The notes under the pieces were generated by a model. It was not told the DNA's origin. It was given only the letters and a program-made list of their open reading frames with translations, and did no database searches. The translations under genes were made by a program, and so were the position numbers. Positions 57,257-64,000 of a stretch of DNA of 64,000 nucleotides are shown piece after piece. Origin of the DNA: Streptomyces celluloflavus. GTDB lineage: Bacteria; Actinomycetota; Actinomycetes; Streptomycetales; Streptomycetaceae. Positions within the stretch are counted from its first letter, which is position 1, and each line of letters begins with the position of its first letter. The stretch is from positions 124,001 through 188,000 of the forward strand of contig JOEL01000009.1 of NCBI GenBank assembly GCA_000720995.1, written 5' to 3'.

Positions 57257-57754
57257 GTGACCCAGACCAGCGACAACGTCACCTGGCTGACCCAGGAGGC
57301 GTACGACCAGCTCAAGGCCGAGCTGGAGTACCTGTCTGGTCCCGCACGCGCCGAGATCACCGAAAAGATCGCGGCGGCCCGCGAGGAAGGTGACCTGAAG
57401 GAGAACGCCGGGTACCACGCGGCCAAGGAGGAGCAGGGCAAGCAGGAGCTTCGCGTGCGTCAGCTCACCCAGCTGCTGCAGAGCGCGAAGGTCGGCGAGG
57501 CCCCTGCCGCCACCGGTGTCGTGGCCCCCGGCATGGTCGTCACCATCGCGTTCGACGGAGACCCGGACGACACCCTGTCCTTCCTGCTGGCTTCGCGGGA
57601 GTACGCGAGCTCGGACATCGAGACCTACTCCCCGCAGTCCCCCCTGGGCACGGGCGTGAACGGCAAGAAGATCGGCGCCCACGCGGAGTACGAGCTCCCG
57701 AACGGCAAGAAGGCCACCGTGCAGGTCCTCGACGCCCAGCCGTACGTGGCCTGA
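57257..57754 (+). CDS. greA: Transcription elongation factor GreA
   Basis: A 165-residue GreA. The N-terminal coiled coil (about 5-80) includes REEGDLKENAGYHAAKEEQG, whose Asp-Leu-x-Glu-Asn tip stimulates transcript cleavage by RNA polymerase. The C-terminal FKBP-like domain follows (SPQSPLGTGVNGKKIGA). The GTG start is preceded by GAGGAG. It is monocistronic and ends before a hairpin. Confidence 0.96.
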   Translation: MTQTSDNVTWLTQEAYDQLKAELEYLSGPARAEITEKIAAAREEGDLKENAGYHAAKEEQGKQELRVRQLTQLLQSAKVGEAPAATGVVAPGMVVTIAFDGDPDDTLSFLLASREYASSDIETYSPQSPLGTGVNGKKIGAHAEYELPNGKKATVQVLDAQPYVA

Positions 57755-57781
57755 GGCCCTCGCGTCACCCAGCCGTCGTGG

Positions 57782-57808
57782 CGGCCCGGAGCCCGGCGCT
57801 CCGGGCCG
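57782..57808. terminator. Bidirectional hairpin terminator
   Basis: A 10-bp perfect inverted repeat (57782-57791 against 57799-57808) with a 7-base loop lies between convergent greA and the ABC permease gene. Confidence 0.75.
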
Positions 57809-57845
57809 TCGCGCGTTTACGGGCCGCCGCTCCGCGGTGCCGTGC

Positions 57846-58715
57846 TCAGGCCGTGGCCGAGCGGTATCTGCGTACCGCCAGGGTCCGGAAGACCGCGATG
57901 ATCAGCACGGACCAGAGCGCCGAGGCCAGCACCGGGTGCTCCATCGGCCAGGCGCCGGTCACCGATGCCGGCACCCCCTCAAGGGTGTTGCCGAACAGCT
58001 GCCTGGCGGCCTGCACCGTCGCGCTGAAAGGGTTCCACTCCGCGATGTGCTGGAGGAACGACGGCATACCGGTGACCGGCACGAAGGCGTTCGAGACGAA
58101 AGTCATCGGGAAGAGCCAGAGCAGTCCGCCCGACGTGGCCGCCTCGGGCGTGCGGACGGAGAGGCCGATCAGCGCGCCGATCCAGGAGAAGGCGTAGCCG
58201 AGCAGAAGCAGCAGGCCGAAGCCGCCGAGCATCTTGCCGATGCTCTCGTGGCCGCGCCAGCCGATGAGCAGGGCGACGGCGGCCAGCACGACCATGGTCA
58301 GGGCGGTCTGCACCAGGTCGGCGAGGGTGCGTCCGGTGAGCACCGCGCCACGGGACATGGGCAGTGACCGGAACCGGTCGATCAGACCCCGGTGCATATC
58401 GTCGGCGATACCGGCGCCTGCACCGGCCGTGGCAAAGGTGACGGTCTGCGCGAAGACCCCGGCCATCAGGAATTCGCGGTACGGCTGGACGCCACCGGCC
58501 GGGGCACCGGGGAGGGCGATGGAGCCGCCGAAGACGTAGGTGAACAGCACCACGAACATAATCGGCTGGACCAGCGCGAAAATCGCCATTTCCGGGATGC
58601 GCTTCATCCGGATCAGATTGCGCTGGGCGACGACCAGGGAGTCGCGTACGGACCGGCCCGGCCCGCCGCCCGGCTGTGCCGCGCGGACCTGGGCCGTATC
58701 GCTCACCGTGGTCAC
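57846..58715 (-). CDS. ABC-2 type transporter permease (DrrB-like)
   Basis: A 289-residue permease with six predicted helices, including IFALVQPIMFVVLFTYVFGG and the ABC-2 signature around FVSNAFVPVTGMPSFLQHIA then EWNPFSATVQAAR. DrrB-like proteins export drugs or lipids with a DrrA-like ATPase. The GTG start overlaps the ATPase stop (GTGA) and has a GGAGG site inside that gene. Confidence 0.9.
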   Translation of the reverse strand: MTTVSDTAQVRAAQPGGGPGRSVRDSLVVAQRNLIRMKRIPEMAIFALVQPIMFVVLFTYVFGGSIALPGAPAGGVQPYREFLMAGVFAQTVTFATAGAGAGIADDMHRGLIDRFRSLPMSRGAVLTGRTLADLVQTALTMVVLAAVALLIGWRGHESIGKMLGGFGLLLLLGYAFSWIGALIGLSVRTPEAATSGGLLWLFPMTFVSNAFVPVTGMPSFLQHIAEWNPFSATVQAARQLFGNTLEGVPASVTGAWPMEHPVLASALWSVLIIAVFRTLAVRRYRSATA

Positions 58716-59785
58716 TGCGCGCCCTCCTTCTCGGTCGCCGCGGCCACCCGGGCCGCTCCGGTGAGTTCGGCGGCCTCGGCCGGCGCGCCGTCCCTCCGCC
58801 TGCCCCTCTTCCGTCCGGTGGCCGCGGCGCCGCCCTCGCCGCCGGCCTCGGCGGCGTGGCCGGTCAGCGAGATGAACACATCGTCCAGGGTGGGGCGGCG
58901 CAGGCCGATGTCGTCTATCTCCACGCCGCCGGCGTCCAGTTCGCGGATGATCTCGGCCAGCAGTCTGGCGCCCCCGGTCACCGGGACGGTGAGCTTGCGC
59001 AGCAGCGGCTCGACGGCGCTCTCGCCCGCGCCGAAGCGGCGCAGGGTCTCGTCGGCGGCGGCGAGCTGCTCGGGGGTGTGCACCACGACCTCGACGCGCT
59101 CGCCGCCGGTGCGGGCCTTGAGCTGGTCGGAGGTGCCGCGGGCGATGACCCGGCCGTGGTCGACCACGCAGATGTCGTGGGCGAGGCGGTCGGCCTCTTC
59201 CAGGTACTGGGTGGTGAGCAGCAGGGTCGTACCGCCCGCGACGAGTTCCTGGATGACGTCCCACAGCTGCTGGCGGTTGCGCGGGTCCAGGCCCGTGGTC
59301 GGCTCGTCCATGAACATCACGGGCGGGCTGACGACCAGGGCGGCCGCGAGGTCGAGGCGGCGGCGCATCCCGCCGGAGTAGGTCTTGGCGGGGCGGTCGG
59401 CGGCGTCGGCGAGGTGGAAGCGCGCGAGCAGGTCGTCGGCCCGCCGCTTCGCGTCGCGGCCGCTCATCTGGTAGAGCCGGCCGACCATCCGGAGGTTCTC
59501 GCGGCCGGTCAAGTACTCGTCCACGGCGGCGAATTGGCCGGAGAGGCCGATCGACCGGCGTACCGCATCGGGGTCCTTGAGGACGTCGATACCGGCCACC
59601 AGGGCCGTACCGCGGTCGGGCTGGAGGAGGGTCGTCAGGACGCGTACGGCGGTGGTTTTGCCGGCACCGTTGGGGCCGAGCATTCCGAGGACGGTTCCTT
59701 CGGGAACGTCGAGATCGACACCGTCCAGTGCCCGCACATCACCGAAGGTCTTCACCAGACCTTCGGCGTAAATGGCACCTGGCAT
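58712..59785 (-). CDS. ABC transporter ATP-binding protein (DrrA-like)
   Basis: A 357-residue ATPase. Walker A GPNGAGKTT at about 37-45, signature YSGGM, Walker B VMFMDEPTTGLD, and a switch His replaced in TTLLLTTQYLEEAD. The C-terminal DrrA-specific domain ends in GLRRPTLDDVFISLTGHAAE, followed by an Ala/Arg/Gly tail. It powers the DrrB-like permease downstream. It likely gives resistance to, or exports, a hydrophobic compound. Confidence 0.93.
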   Translation of the reverse strand: MPGAIYAEGLVKTFGDVRALDGVDLDVPEGTVLGMLGPNGAGKTTAVRVLTTLLQPDRGTALVAGIDVLKDPDAVRRSIGLSGQFAAVDEYLTGRENLRMVGRLYQMSGRDAKRRADDLLARFHLADAADRPAKTYSGGMRRRLDLAAALVVSPPVMFMDEPTTGLDPRNRQQLWDVIQELVAGGTTLLLTTQYLEEADRLAHDICVVDHGRVIARGTSDQLKARTGGERVEVVVHTPEQLAAADETLRRFGAGESAVEPLLRKLTVPVTGGARLLAEIIRELDAGGVEIDDIGLRRPTLDDVFISLTGHAAEAGGEGGAAATGRKRGRRRDGAPAEAAELTGAARVAAATEKEGAQ

Positions 59786-59929
59786 AGGGGTACTCCCATG
59801 GCTTGGGTGAGCTCAAGGTCGAATATTACGTTTGCCGGACAAAGTGCGCTTTACGGGCATTCGTCCGCAACGGAACGCCATGGCGCGGCGGCGGTCCGGA
59901 GGGGTGGCCGAAGAGGATGCTACGCCAAA

Positions 59930-59943
59930 CGCGATACATCGCG
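59930..59943. promoter_or_regulatory. Palindromic site upstream of ABC exporter
   Basis: CGCGAT-AC-ATCGCG is a perfect 6-bp inverted repeat about 145 bases upstream of the ABC operon start, in the gap before ilvA. It resembles a TetR/PadR-type operator. No regulator gene is adjacent. Confidence 0.35.
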
Positions 59944-60031
59944 ATACAGGTCGCGTCATGATTTTCCGCGTACACGTCATCGCGGACCGGTGCGCGACGC
60001 AGGCGCGGGCCGAGGCGGCACCCGGCCCGCC

Positions 60032-61333
60032 TCACCCGATGACGGTGTACCCCGCCGCACGGAGCGCCGATTCCACCTCGGCGCAGTGCCGGGGCCCCTC
60101 GGTCTCCAGGTGCAGCTCCACCTCGACCTCGGTCAGTCCGAGCCGCGGATCGGTACGGACATGGCTGATGTCGAGGACGTTCGCCTCGGTCCCCGACAGC
60201 ACGCCCAGCAGCGTCGCCAGCGCCCCCGGCCGGTCCGTCAGGCGCAGCCGCAGCGAGAGATAGCGCCCCGCGACGGCCATACCGTGCCGCTGGATCCGCT
60301 GCATCAGCAGCGGATCCACATTGCCGCCGGAGAGCACCGCGACCACCGGCCCCTCGAAGGCCCCCGGGTCGGCGAGCAGCGCCGCCACCGGGCTCGCCCC
60401 GGCCGGTTCCACCACCATCTTGGCCCGCTCCAGGCACAGCAGCAGCGCACTGGAGAGCGCGTCCTCGGAGACCGTACGGACCTCGTCCACCAGCGCGTCG
60501 ACGATCCGGAACGGCACCTCGCCGGGCCGCCCGACCTTGATGCCGTCCGCCATCGTGGCCGGCTCCTCGATCGCCACCGGCCGGCCGGCCGCCAGCGACG
60601 GCGGATAGCAGGCCGCCCCGGCCGCCTGCACCCCGACGATCCGTACGTCCGGCCGGAGCGACTTGACCGCCAGCGCGATGCCCGCCGCGAGCCCGCCGCC
60701 GCCCATCCCGACGACGATGGTGCGCACCTCCGGGCACTGTTCGAGGATCTCCAGGCCGACGGTGCCCTGGCCCGCCACGATGTCCGGGTGGTCGAAGGGG
60801 TGGATGAGGACCGCGCCGGTCTCCCGCGCGTACTCCTGGGCCGCCGTCAGCGCCTCGTCCACCACCTGGCCGCACAGCCGCACCTCGGCGCCGTAGTCGC
60901 GGGTCGCGGCGATCTTGGGCAACGGGGCGTCGACCGGCATGAAGACCGTCGAGCGCACCCCGAGCAGGGTCGCCGCCAGCGCCACGCCCTGCGCGTGGTT
61001 GCCCGCGCTCGCGGCCACCACACCGGCCGCCCGCTGCCGCGCCGACAGCCCGGCGATCCGCACATAGGCGCCCCGGATCTTGAAGGAGCCGGTGCGCTGG
61101 AGGTTCTCGCACTTGAGGTGCACGGGGGCGCCGACCAGCCGGGACAGATAGCGGCTGCCCTCCATCGCGGTGGACCGGGAGACGCCGGAGAGCAACTTGT
61201 GCGCCGCCCGGATGTCGTCAACCGTGAGTCCGGCGGCCGGGCCGTCAGCCGGGCGGCCGCCGCCCGGCCCGTCCTCGGCCGGCTGCGCGGCCGCGGGGGA
61301 CGCGTGCGGGGTGCGCGGCGGATGCTCGGCCAT
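60032..61333 (-). CDS. ilvA: Threonine dehydratase, catabolic/biosynthetic with ACT domain
   Basis: A 433-residue PLP enzyme deaminating threonine (or serine) to the 2-keto acid. The PLP lysine is in TGSFKIRGAY near residue 77, SAGNHAQGVA is the phosphate/Asn loop and GMGGGGLAAG the Gly-rich loop. A C-terminal ACT domain (about 345-430, LRLRLTDRPGALATLLGVL) suggests allosteric control. The Ala/Pro-rich first 35 residues are not conserved, so the ATG at 61333 is the likely start but a downstream one is possible. It is divergent from the marR gene. Confidence 0.92.
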   Translation of the reverse strand: MAEHPPRTPHASPAAAQPAEDGPGGGRPADGPAAGLTVDDIRAAHKLLSGVSRSTAMEGSRYLSRLVGAPVHLKCENLQRTGSFKIRGAYVRIAGLSARQRAAGVVAASAGNHAQGVALAATLLGVRSTVFMPVDAPLPKIAATRDYGAEVRLCGQVVDEALTAAQEYARETGAVLIHPFDHPDIVAGQGTVGLEILEQCPEVRTIVVGMGGGGLAAGIALAVKSLRPDVRIVGVQAAGAACYPPSLAAGRPVAIEEPATMADGIKVGRPGEVPFRIVDALVDEVRTVSEDALSSALLLCLERAKMVVEPAGASPVAALLADPGAFEGPVVAVLSGGNVDPLLMQRIQRHGMAVAGRYLSLRLRLTDRPGALATLLGVLSGTEANVLDISHVRTDPRLGLTEVEVELHLETEGPRHCAEVESALRAAGYTVIG

Positions 61334-61611
61334 GCCGCCAGTCTCGCAGTTCACCCGCGGCGGGGCCGCCCGGCGGACGGGCCGCGGAACGGATGGCGGA
61401 CGGGCGGCGGGACGGAGCGAGGCGGGGACGGCCGCGAGGCGGGTGCCGGGCCGGACTCCCGGACGGGTACCGGACCGTACGGGGCGATCACCGGACCGGA
61501 CCCCGGGGTCGTACCGGTCGGTATCGGATGCGTCACCGCCGGTACGGTACCCGCCGCAGCCGCGTACGCTGTCCCCCATCCCTTTTACCCCCATGAAGTG
61601 AGCTCCCGGCC

Positions 61612-62112
61612 ATGCCCACCTCTTCGGACATGACGACCCACACCGACCCCGCGGTTCTCGACGCACTCCAGCATCAAGTGGCCGTCTTCGCCCGCCGCGC
61701 TGAACAGAGCCGGCTCGGCGGCGTCGGACAGGTCCGCAACTCCATGGACCGCGCCGCGTATCTGCTGCTCAACCGCCTTGACCAGGAAGGCCCGATGGGC
61801 GTCAAGGCCCTGGCCGCCGGAATGGGCATCGACTCCTCGACCGTCACCCGGCAGGTCGCGCCGCTGGTGGACGCCGGGCTGGTCAGCCGCGCCACGCACC
61901 CCGAGGACGGACGGGCGGTGGTGCTCCAGTTGTCCGAGCGCGGTCACGCCCGCCTGGACGAGGTGCGGGCCTCGCGCCGCGCGCTGATGGCCCTGGTGAC
62001 GCAGGAGTGGTCCGACGGAGAGCGGGACGCGTTCTGCACGCTCCTGACGCGCTTCAATTCCTCCCTCGCCACACTCACCACATCCCTGACACCGGCGAAC
62101 CCGGCCTCCTGA
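61612..62112 (+). CDS. MarR-family transcriptional regulator
   Basis: A 166-residue winged-helix regulator. The HTH and wing run from about 60 to 110 (MGVKALAAGMGIDSSTVTRQ then VAPLVDAGLVSR and PEDGRAVVLQLS). Its divergent position to ilvA suggests it may regulate that gene or a nearby one. The ATG at 61612 is used; MTTHTDPAV six codons later is an alternative. Confidence 0.92.
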   Translation: MPTSSDMTTHTDPAVLDALQHQVAVFARRAEQSRLGGVGQVRNSMDRAAYLLLNRLDQEGPMGVKALAAGMGIDSSTVTRQVAPLVDAGLVSRATHPEDGRAVVLQLSERGHARLDEVRASRRALMALVTQEWSDGERDAFCTLLTRFNSSLATLTTSLTPANPAS

Positions 62113-62209
62113 CGCGCGCCGCCCGTACGGGTAGTCCGTACGGGTCGTGCGGGCGGTACGGGCAGCGGCCGGACGGCGTTCCGTACGGGCGGGCCGCCGC
62201 CACCGGCCC

Positions 62210-62236
62210 CACCACCCCTCCACCGGAGGGGTGGTG
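62210..62236. terminator. Bidirectional hairpin terminator
   Basis: A 12-bp perfect inverted repeat (62210-62221 against 62225-62236) with a three-base loop lies between the convergent marR and metB genes. Confidence 0.75.
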
Positions 62237-62282
62237 AACCAGGACCCGGCCCCTAACCCGTCAGCCGAGTTCCCGGGACCCG

Positions 62283-63443
62283 TCAGCCAAGTGCCCGGGT
62301 GAGGTCGGCCAGCAGGTCGTCGACGGACTCGATGCCGACCGAGAGGCGTACGAGGTCGCCGGGGACCTCCAGCGCGGAACCGGCCGCCGAGGCGTGCGTC
62401 ATCCGCCCCGGGTGCTCGATCAGCGACTCGACGCCGCCCAGCGACTCACCGAGGGTGAACAGCTCCGTCCGGTTGCAGATGTCCACGGCCGCCTGCTCGC
62501 CGCCGGCGACCTGGAAGGACACCATGCCGCCGAACGAGCGCATCTGCTTGGCGGCGATCTCGTGGCCGGGGTGCTCGGGCAGCCCCGGGTAGAGCACGCG
62601 GGTCACCTTCGGGTGCGCGACCAGCAGCTCCGCGACGCGGGCCGCGTTGGCGCAGTGCCGGTCCATCCGTACGGCCAGCGTCTTGATGCCGCGCATCACC
62701 AGCCAGGCGTCGAACGGGCCGGCGATGGCGCCCATCGCGTTCTGGTGGAAGGCGAGTTCGTCGCCGAGGGTGTCGTCGTTGACGACGAGGGCACCGCCGA
62801 CCACGTCCGAGTGGCCGCCCATGTACTTGGTCGTGGAGTAGACCACCACGTCCGCGCCGAGGGCCAGCGGCTGCTGGAGGTAGGGGCTGGCGAAGGTGTT
62901 GTCGACGACGAGGCGGGCCCCGGCCTCGTGGGCGATACCGGCCAGCACGGCGATATCGCTGATGCCGAGCAGCGGGTTGCTGGGGGTCTCGACCCAGATC
63001 GCCTTCGTCCGGGGCCGCAGCGCGGCGCGCACGGCCTGCGGGTCGGAGGTGTCGGCCACCGACCATTCCACGCCCCACCGCTCGACGACCTTCGCGAAGA
63101 GGCGGAACGTTCCACCGTAGGCGTCATCGGGGATGACGACATGGTCGCCGGGGGTCAGCAGCGTCCGCAGCAGGCAGTCCTCGGCGGCGAGGCCGGAGGC
63201 GAAGGCGAGGCCGCGGGAGCCGCCGTCCAGGGCGGCGAGGTTCTCCTCCAGGGCGGTACGGGTCGGGTTGGCGCTGCGGCTGTACTCGTATCCGCCGCGC
63301 AGCCCGCCGACGCCGTCCTGCTTGTACGTGGACACCTGGTAGATGGGTACCGCCACCGCGCCCGTGGTCTGGTCGGGCTCCTGACCTGCGTGGATGGCGA
63401 GAGTTTCGAAGTGTTGGGGGCGCTCTTCGCGCTGATCGCTCAT
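62283..63443 (-). CDS. metB: Cystathionine gamma-synthase
   Basis: A 386-residue Cys/Met metabolism PLP enzyme. The PLP lysine is in VYSTTKYMGGHSDV near residue 205, with YQVSTYKQDGVG and YEYSRSANPTR at the N-terminus binding PLP and substrate across the dimer. The C-terminal SLGGVESLIEHP is typical. It joins O-succinyl/O-acetyl-homoserine with cysteine in methionine synthesis; cystathionine gamma-lyase is a possible alternative. The ATG at 63443 gives the family-length protein; the longer frame upstream is not conserved. Confidence 0.93.
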   Translation of the reverse strand: MSDQREERPQHFETLAIHAGQEPDQTTGAVAVPIYQVSTYKQDGVGGLRGGYEYSRSANPTRTALEENLAALDGGSRGLAFASGLAAEDCLLRTLLTPGDHVVIPDDAYGGTFRLFAKVVERWGVEWSVADTSDPQAVRAALRPRTKAIWVETPSNPLLGISDIAVLAGIAHEAGARLVVDNTFASPYLQQPLALGADVVVYSTTKYMGGHSDVVGGALVVNDDTLGDELAFHQNAMGAIAGPFDAWLVMRGIKTLAVRMDRHCANAARVAELLVAHPKVTRVLYPGLPEHPGHEIAAKQMRSFGGMVSFQVAGGEQAAVDICNRTELFTLGESLGGVESLIEHPGRMTHASAAGSALEVPGDLVRLSVGIESVDDLLADLTRALG

Positions 63444-63623
63444 GCCTGCCGAGGGTAGTCGGCCGCCGCGCCGAGATTCTCGGAACTTTCTGGTTGGCTG
63501 GATAGTGGATATATGCGAGAGGTCGTACGTGGGTTCCCTCCTCCCACCCTCGTCTTCTCGCCGCACCTCCGCCCCCACTCGCCCCGCTAGCCCCCTCCAC
63601 ACCCTCCGACCGGGACACACCAC

Positions 63624-64000
63624 ATGGACGCTCTGCTGGTTCTCTTCGCCGCGATCGCTATCGGCGGTGTCGTCTTCCTGCCCTGGACGCGGCGCCGGCG
63701 GGCCGCCCAGCAGGCCCGGCAGGGCCTGACGGCGGCCACCGACCCGATGGCGGGCTACGGCTTCGTACCCGTCGAAGAGCTCGACGTACGCCTGCCGGGA
63801 CCCGACCAGGCGCTGGAGGACGCGCTGGCGGAGCTGCGCCGCACGCACGACTGGCGGCCGGCGGCCGAGCTGCTGAAGGCCACCGGCGACGACTGGGAGC
63901 GCCGCTGGCAGCGGGTCCAGACGCTGGCCGGGGCCGCCGCGTTCGAGCTGGCCCAGGAGGAGGCGGCGGAGCGGCACGGCGGCGCCCCGGCGGCGGGCGC
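63624..64000 (+). CDS. Hypothetical membrane-anchored protein (partial)
   Basis: The first 125 codons of a gene that runs off the right edge. It starts MDALLVLFAAIAIGGVVFLP, a signal anchor, followed by a basic RRRR stop-transfer and a soluble helical domain (ALEDALAELRRTHDWRPAAE). It is divergent from metB. No family recognised with confidence. Confidence 0.7.
   Translation, partial: MDALLVLFAAIAIGGVVFLPWTRRRRAAQQARQGLTAATDPMAGYGFVPVEELDVRLPGPDQALEDALAELRRTHDWRPAAELLKATGDDWERRWQRVQTLAGAAAFELAQEEAAERHGGAPAAG

Overview
The window is about 64 kb of high-GC actinobacterial chromosome, almost certainly Streptomyces. Supporting signs are GTG/TTG starts, strong GC codon bias, a Tad/Flp pilus locus, a secreted chitinase with a DasR-type operator, a DUF397 protein, mycothiol S-conjugate amidase (Mca), GTP-dependent PEP carboxykinase, and rare TTA (bldA-type) codons confined to one regulator. 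No rRNA or tRNA gene, integrase or transposase gene was recognised.

Layout. 1-5.1 kb: Tad/Flp pilus secretion genes on the minus strand (cpaB, cpaE, two TadE-like pseudopilins, cpaF running off the left edge). 5.4-7.5 kb: secreted GH18 chitinase and a secreted trypsin-like protease, convergent on a strong hairpin. 7.8-9.0 kb: a lone DUF397 gene and a graveyard of gene relics (5'-nucleotidase, peptide deformylase, DUF3644). 9.0-17.3 kb: an accessory cluster. It is a tightly overlapping minus-strand operon (anti-sigma-type ATPase, MurA paralogue, 5'-nucleotidase-like phosphoesterase, two dCTP-deaminase-fold proteins, glycosyltransferase, then a beta-lactamase-fold hydrolase), divergent from an XRE regulator with two TTA codons plus a flavoprotein. 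17.5-24.8 kb: a D-amino-acid/sugar-acid catabolic locus (GntP permease, RidA, IclR, PfkB kinase; divergent D-serine-dehydratase-like enzyme and D-aminoacylase). 24.8-37.8 kb: KAP NTPase fused to a receiver-like domain, aminotransferase, PEPCK, PAQR protein, TetR regulator, amidase, a frameshifted oxidoreductase, and a disrupted DUF255 (thioredoxin-domain) gene.

37.7-51.6 kb is the most interesting part. It is a defence-type island inserted in the 5' region of the DUF255 gene. The 3' part of that gene lies at the left edge, and four separate copies or relics of its 5' end lie at about 37.8, 38.4, 49.2 and 51.5 kb, all breaking near the codons for the CxxC motif. Between them sit a 1344-aa STAND-type NTPase with an N-terminal HTH, two tiny membrane-protein ORFs, a complete type I-E Cascade (cas8e, cse2, cas7e, cas5e, cas6e) with no cas3, cas1, cas2 or recognisable array, and a separate nuclease/zinc-ribbon/DUF2075 helicase. 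The arrangement suggests serial acquisition of immune modules at one gene-internal hotspot, and a Cascade that may signal to the STAND protein instead of recruiting Cas3.

51.9-64 kb returns to typical chromosomal genes: a STAND-TPR protein, a small membrane protein, mca, a DUF4307 protein, greA, a DrrAB-type ABC exporter, threonine dehydratase, a MarR regulator, cystathionine gamma-synthase and the start of a membrane protein. All family calls are by eye from motifs and memory; no database search was possible.
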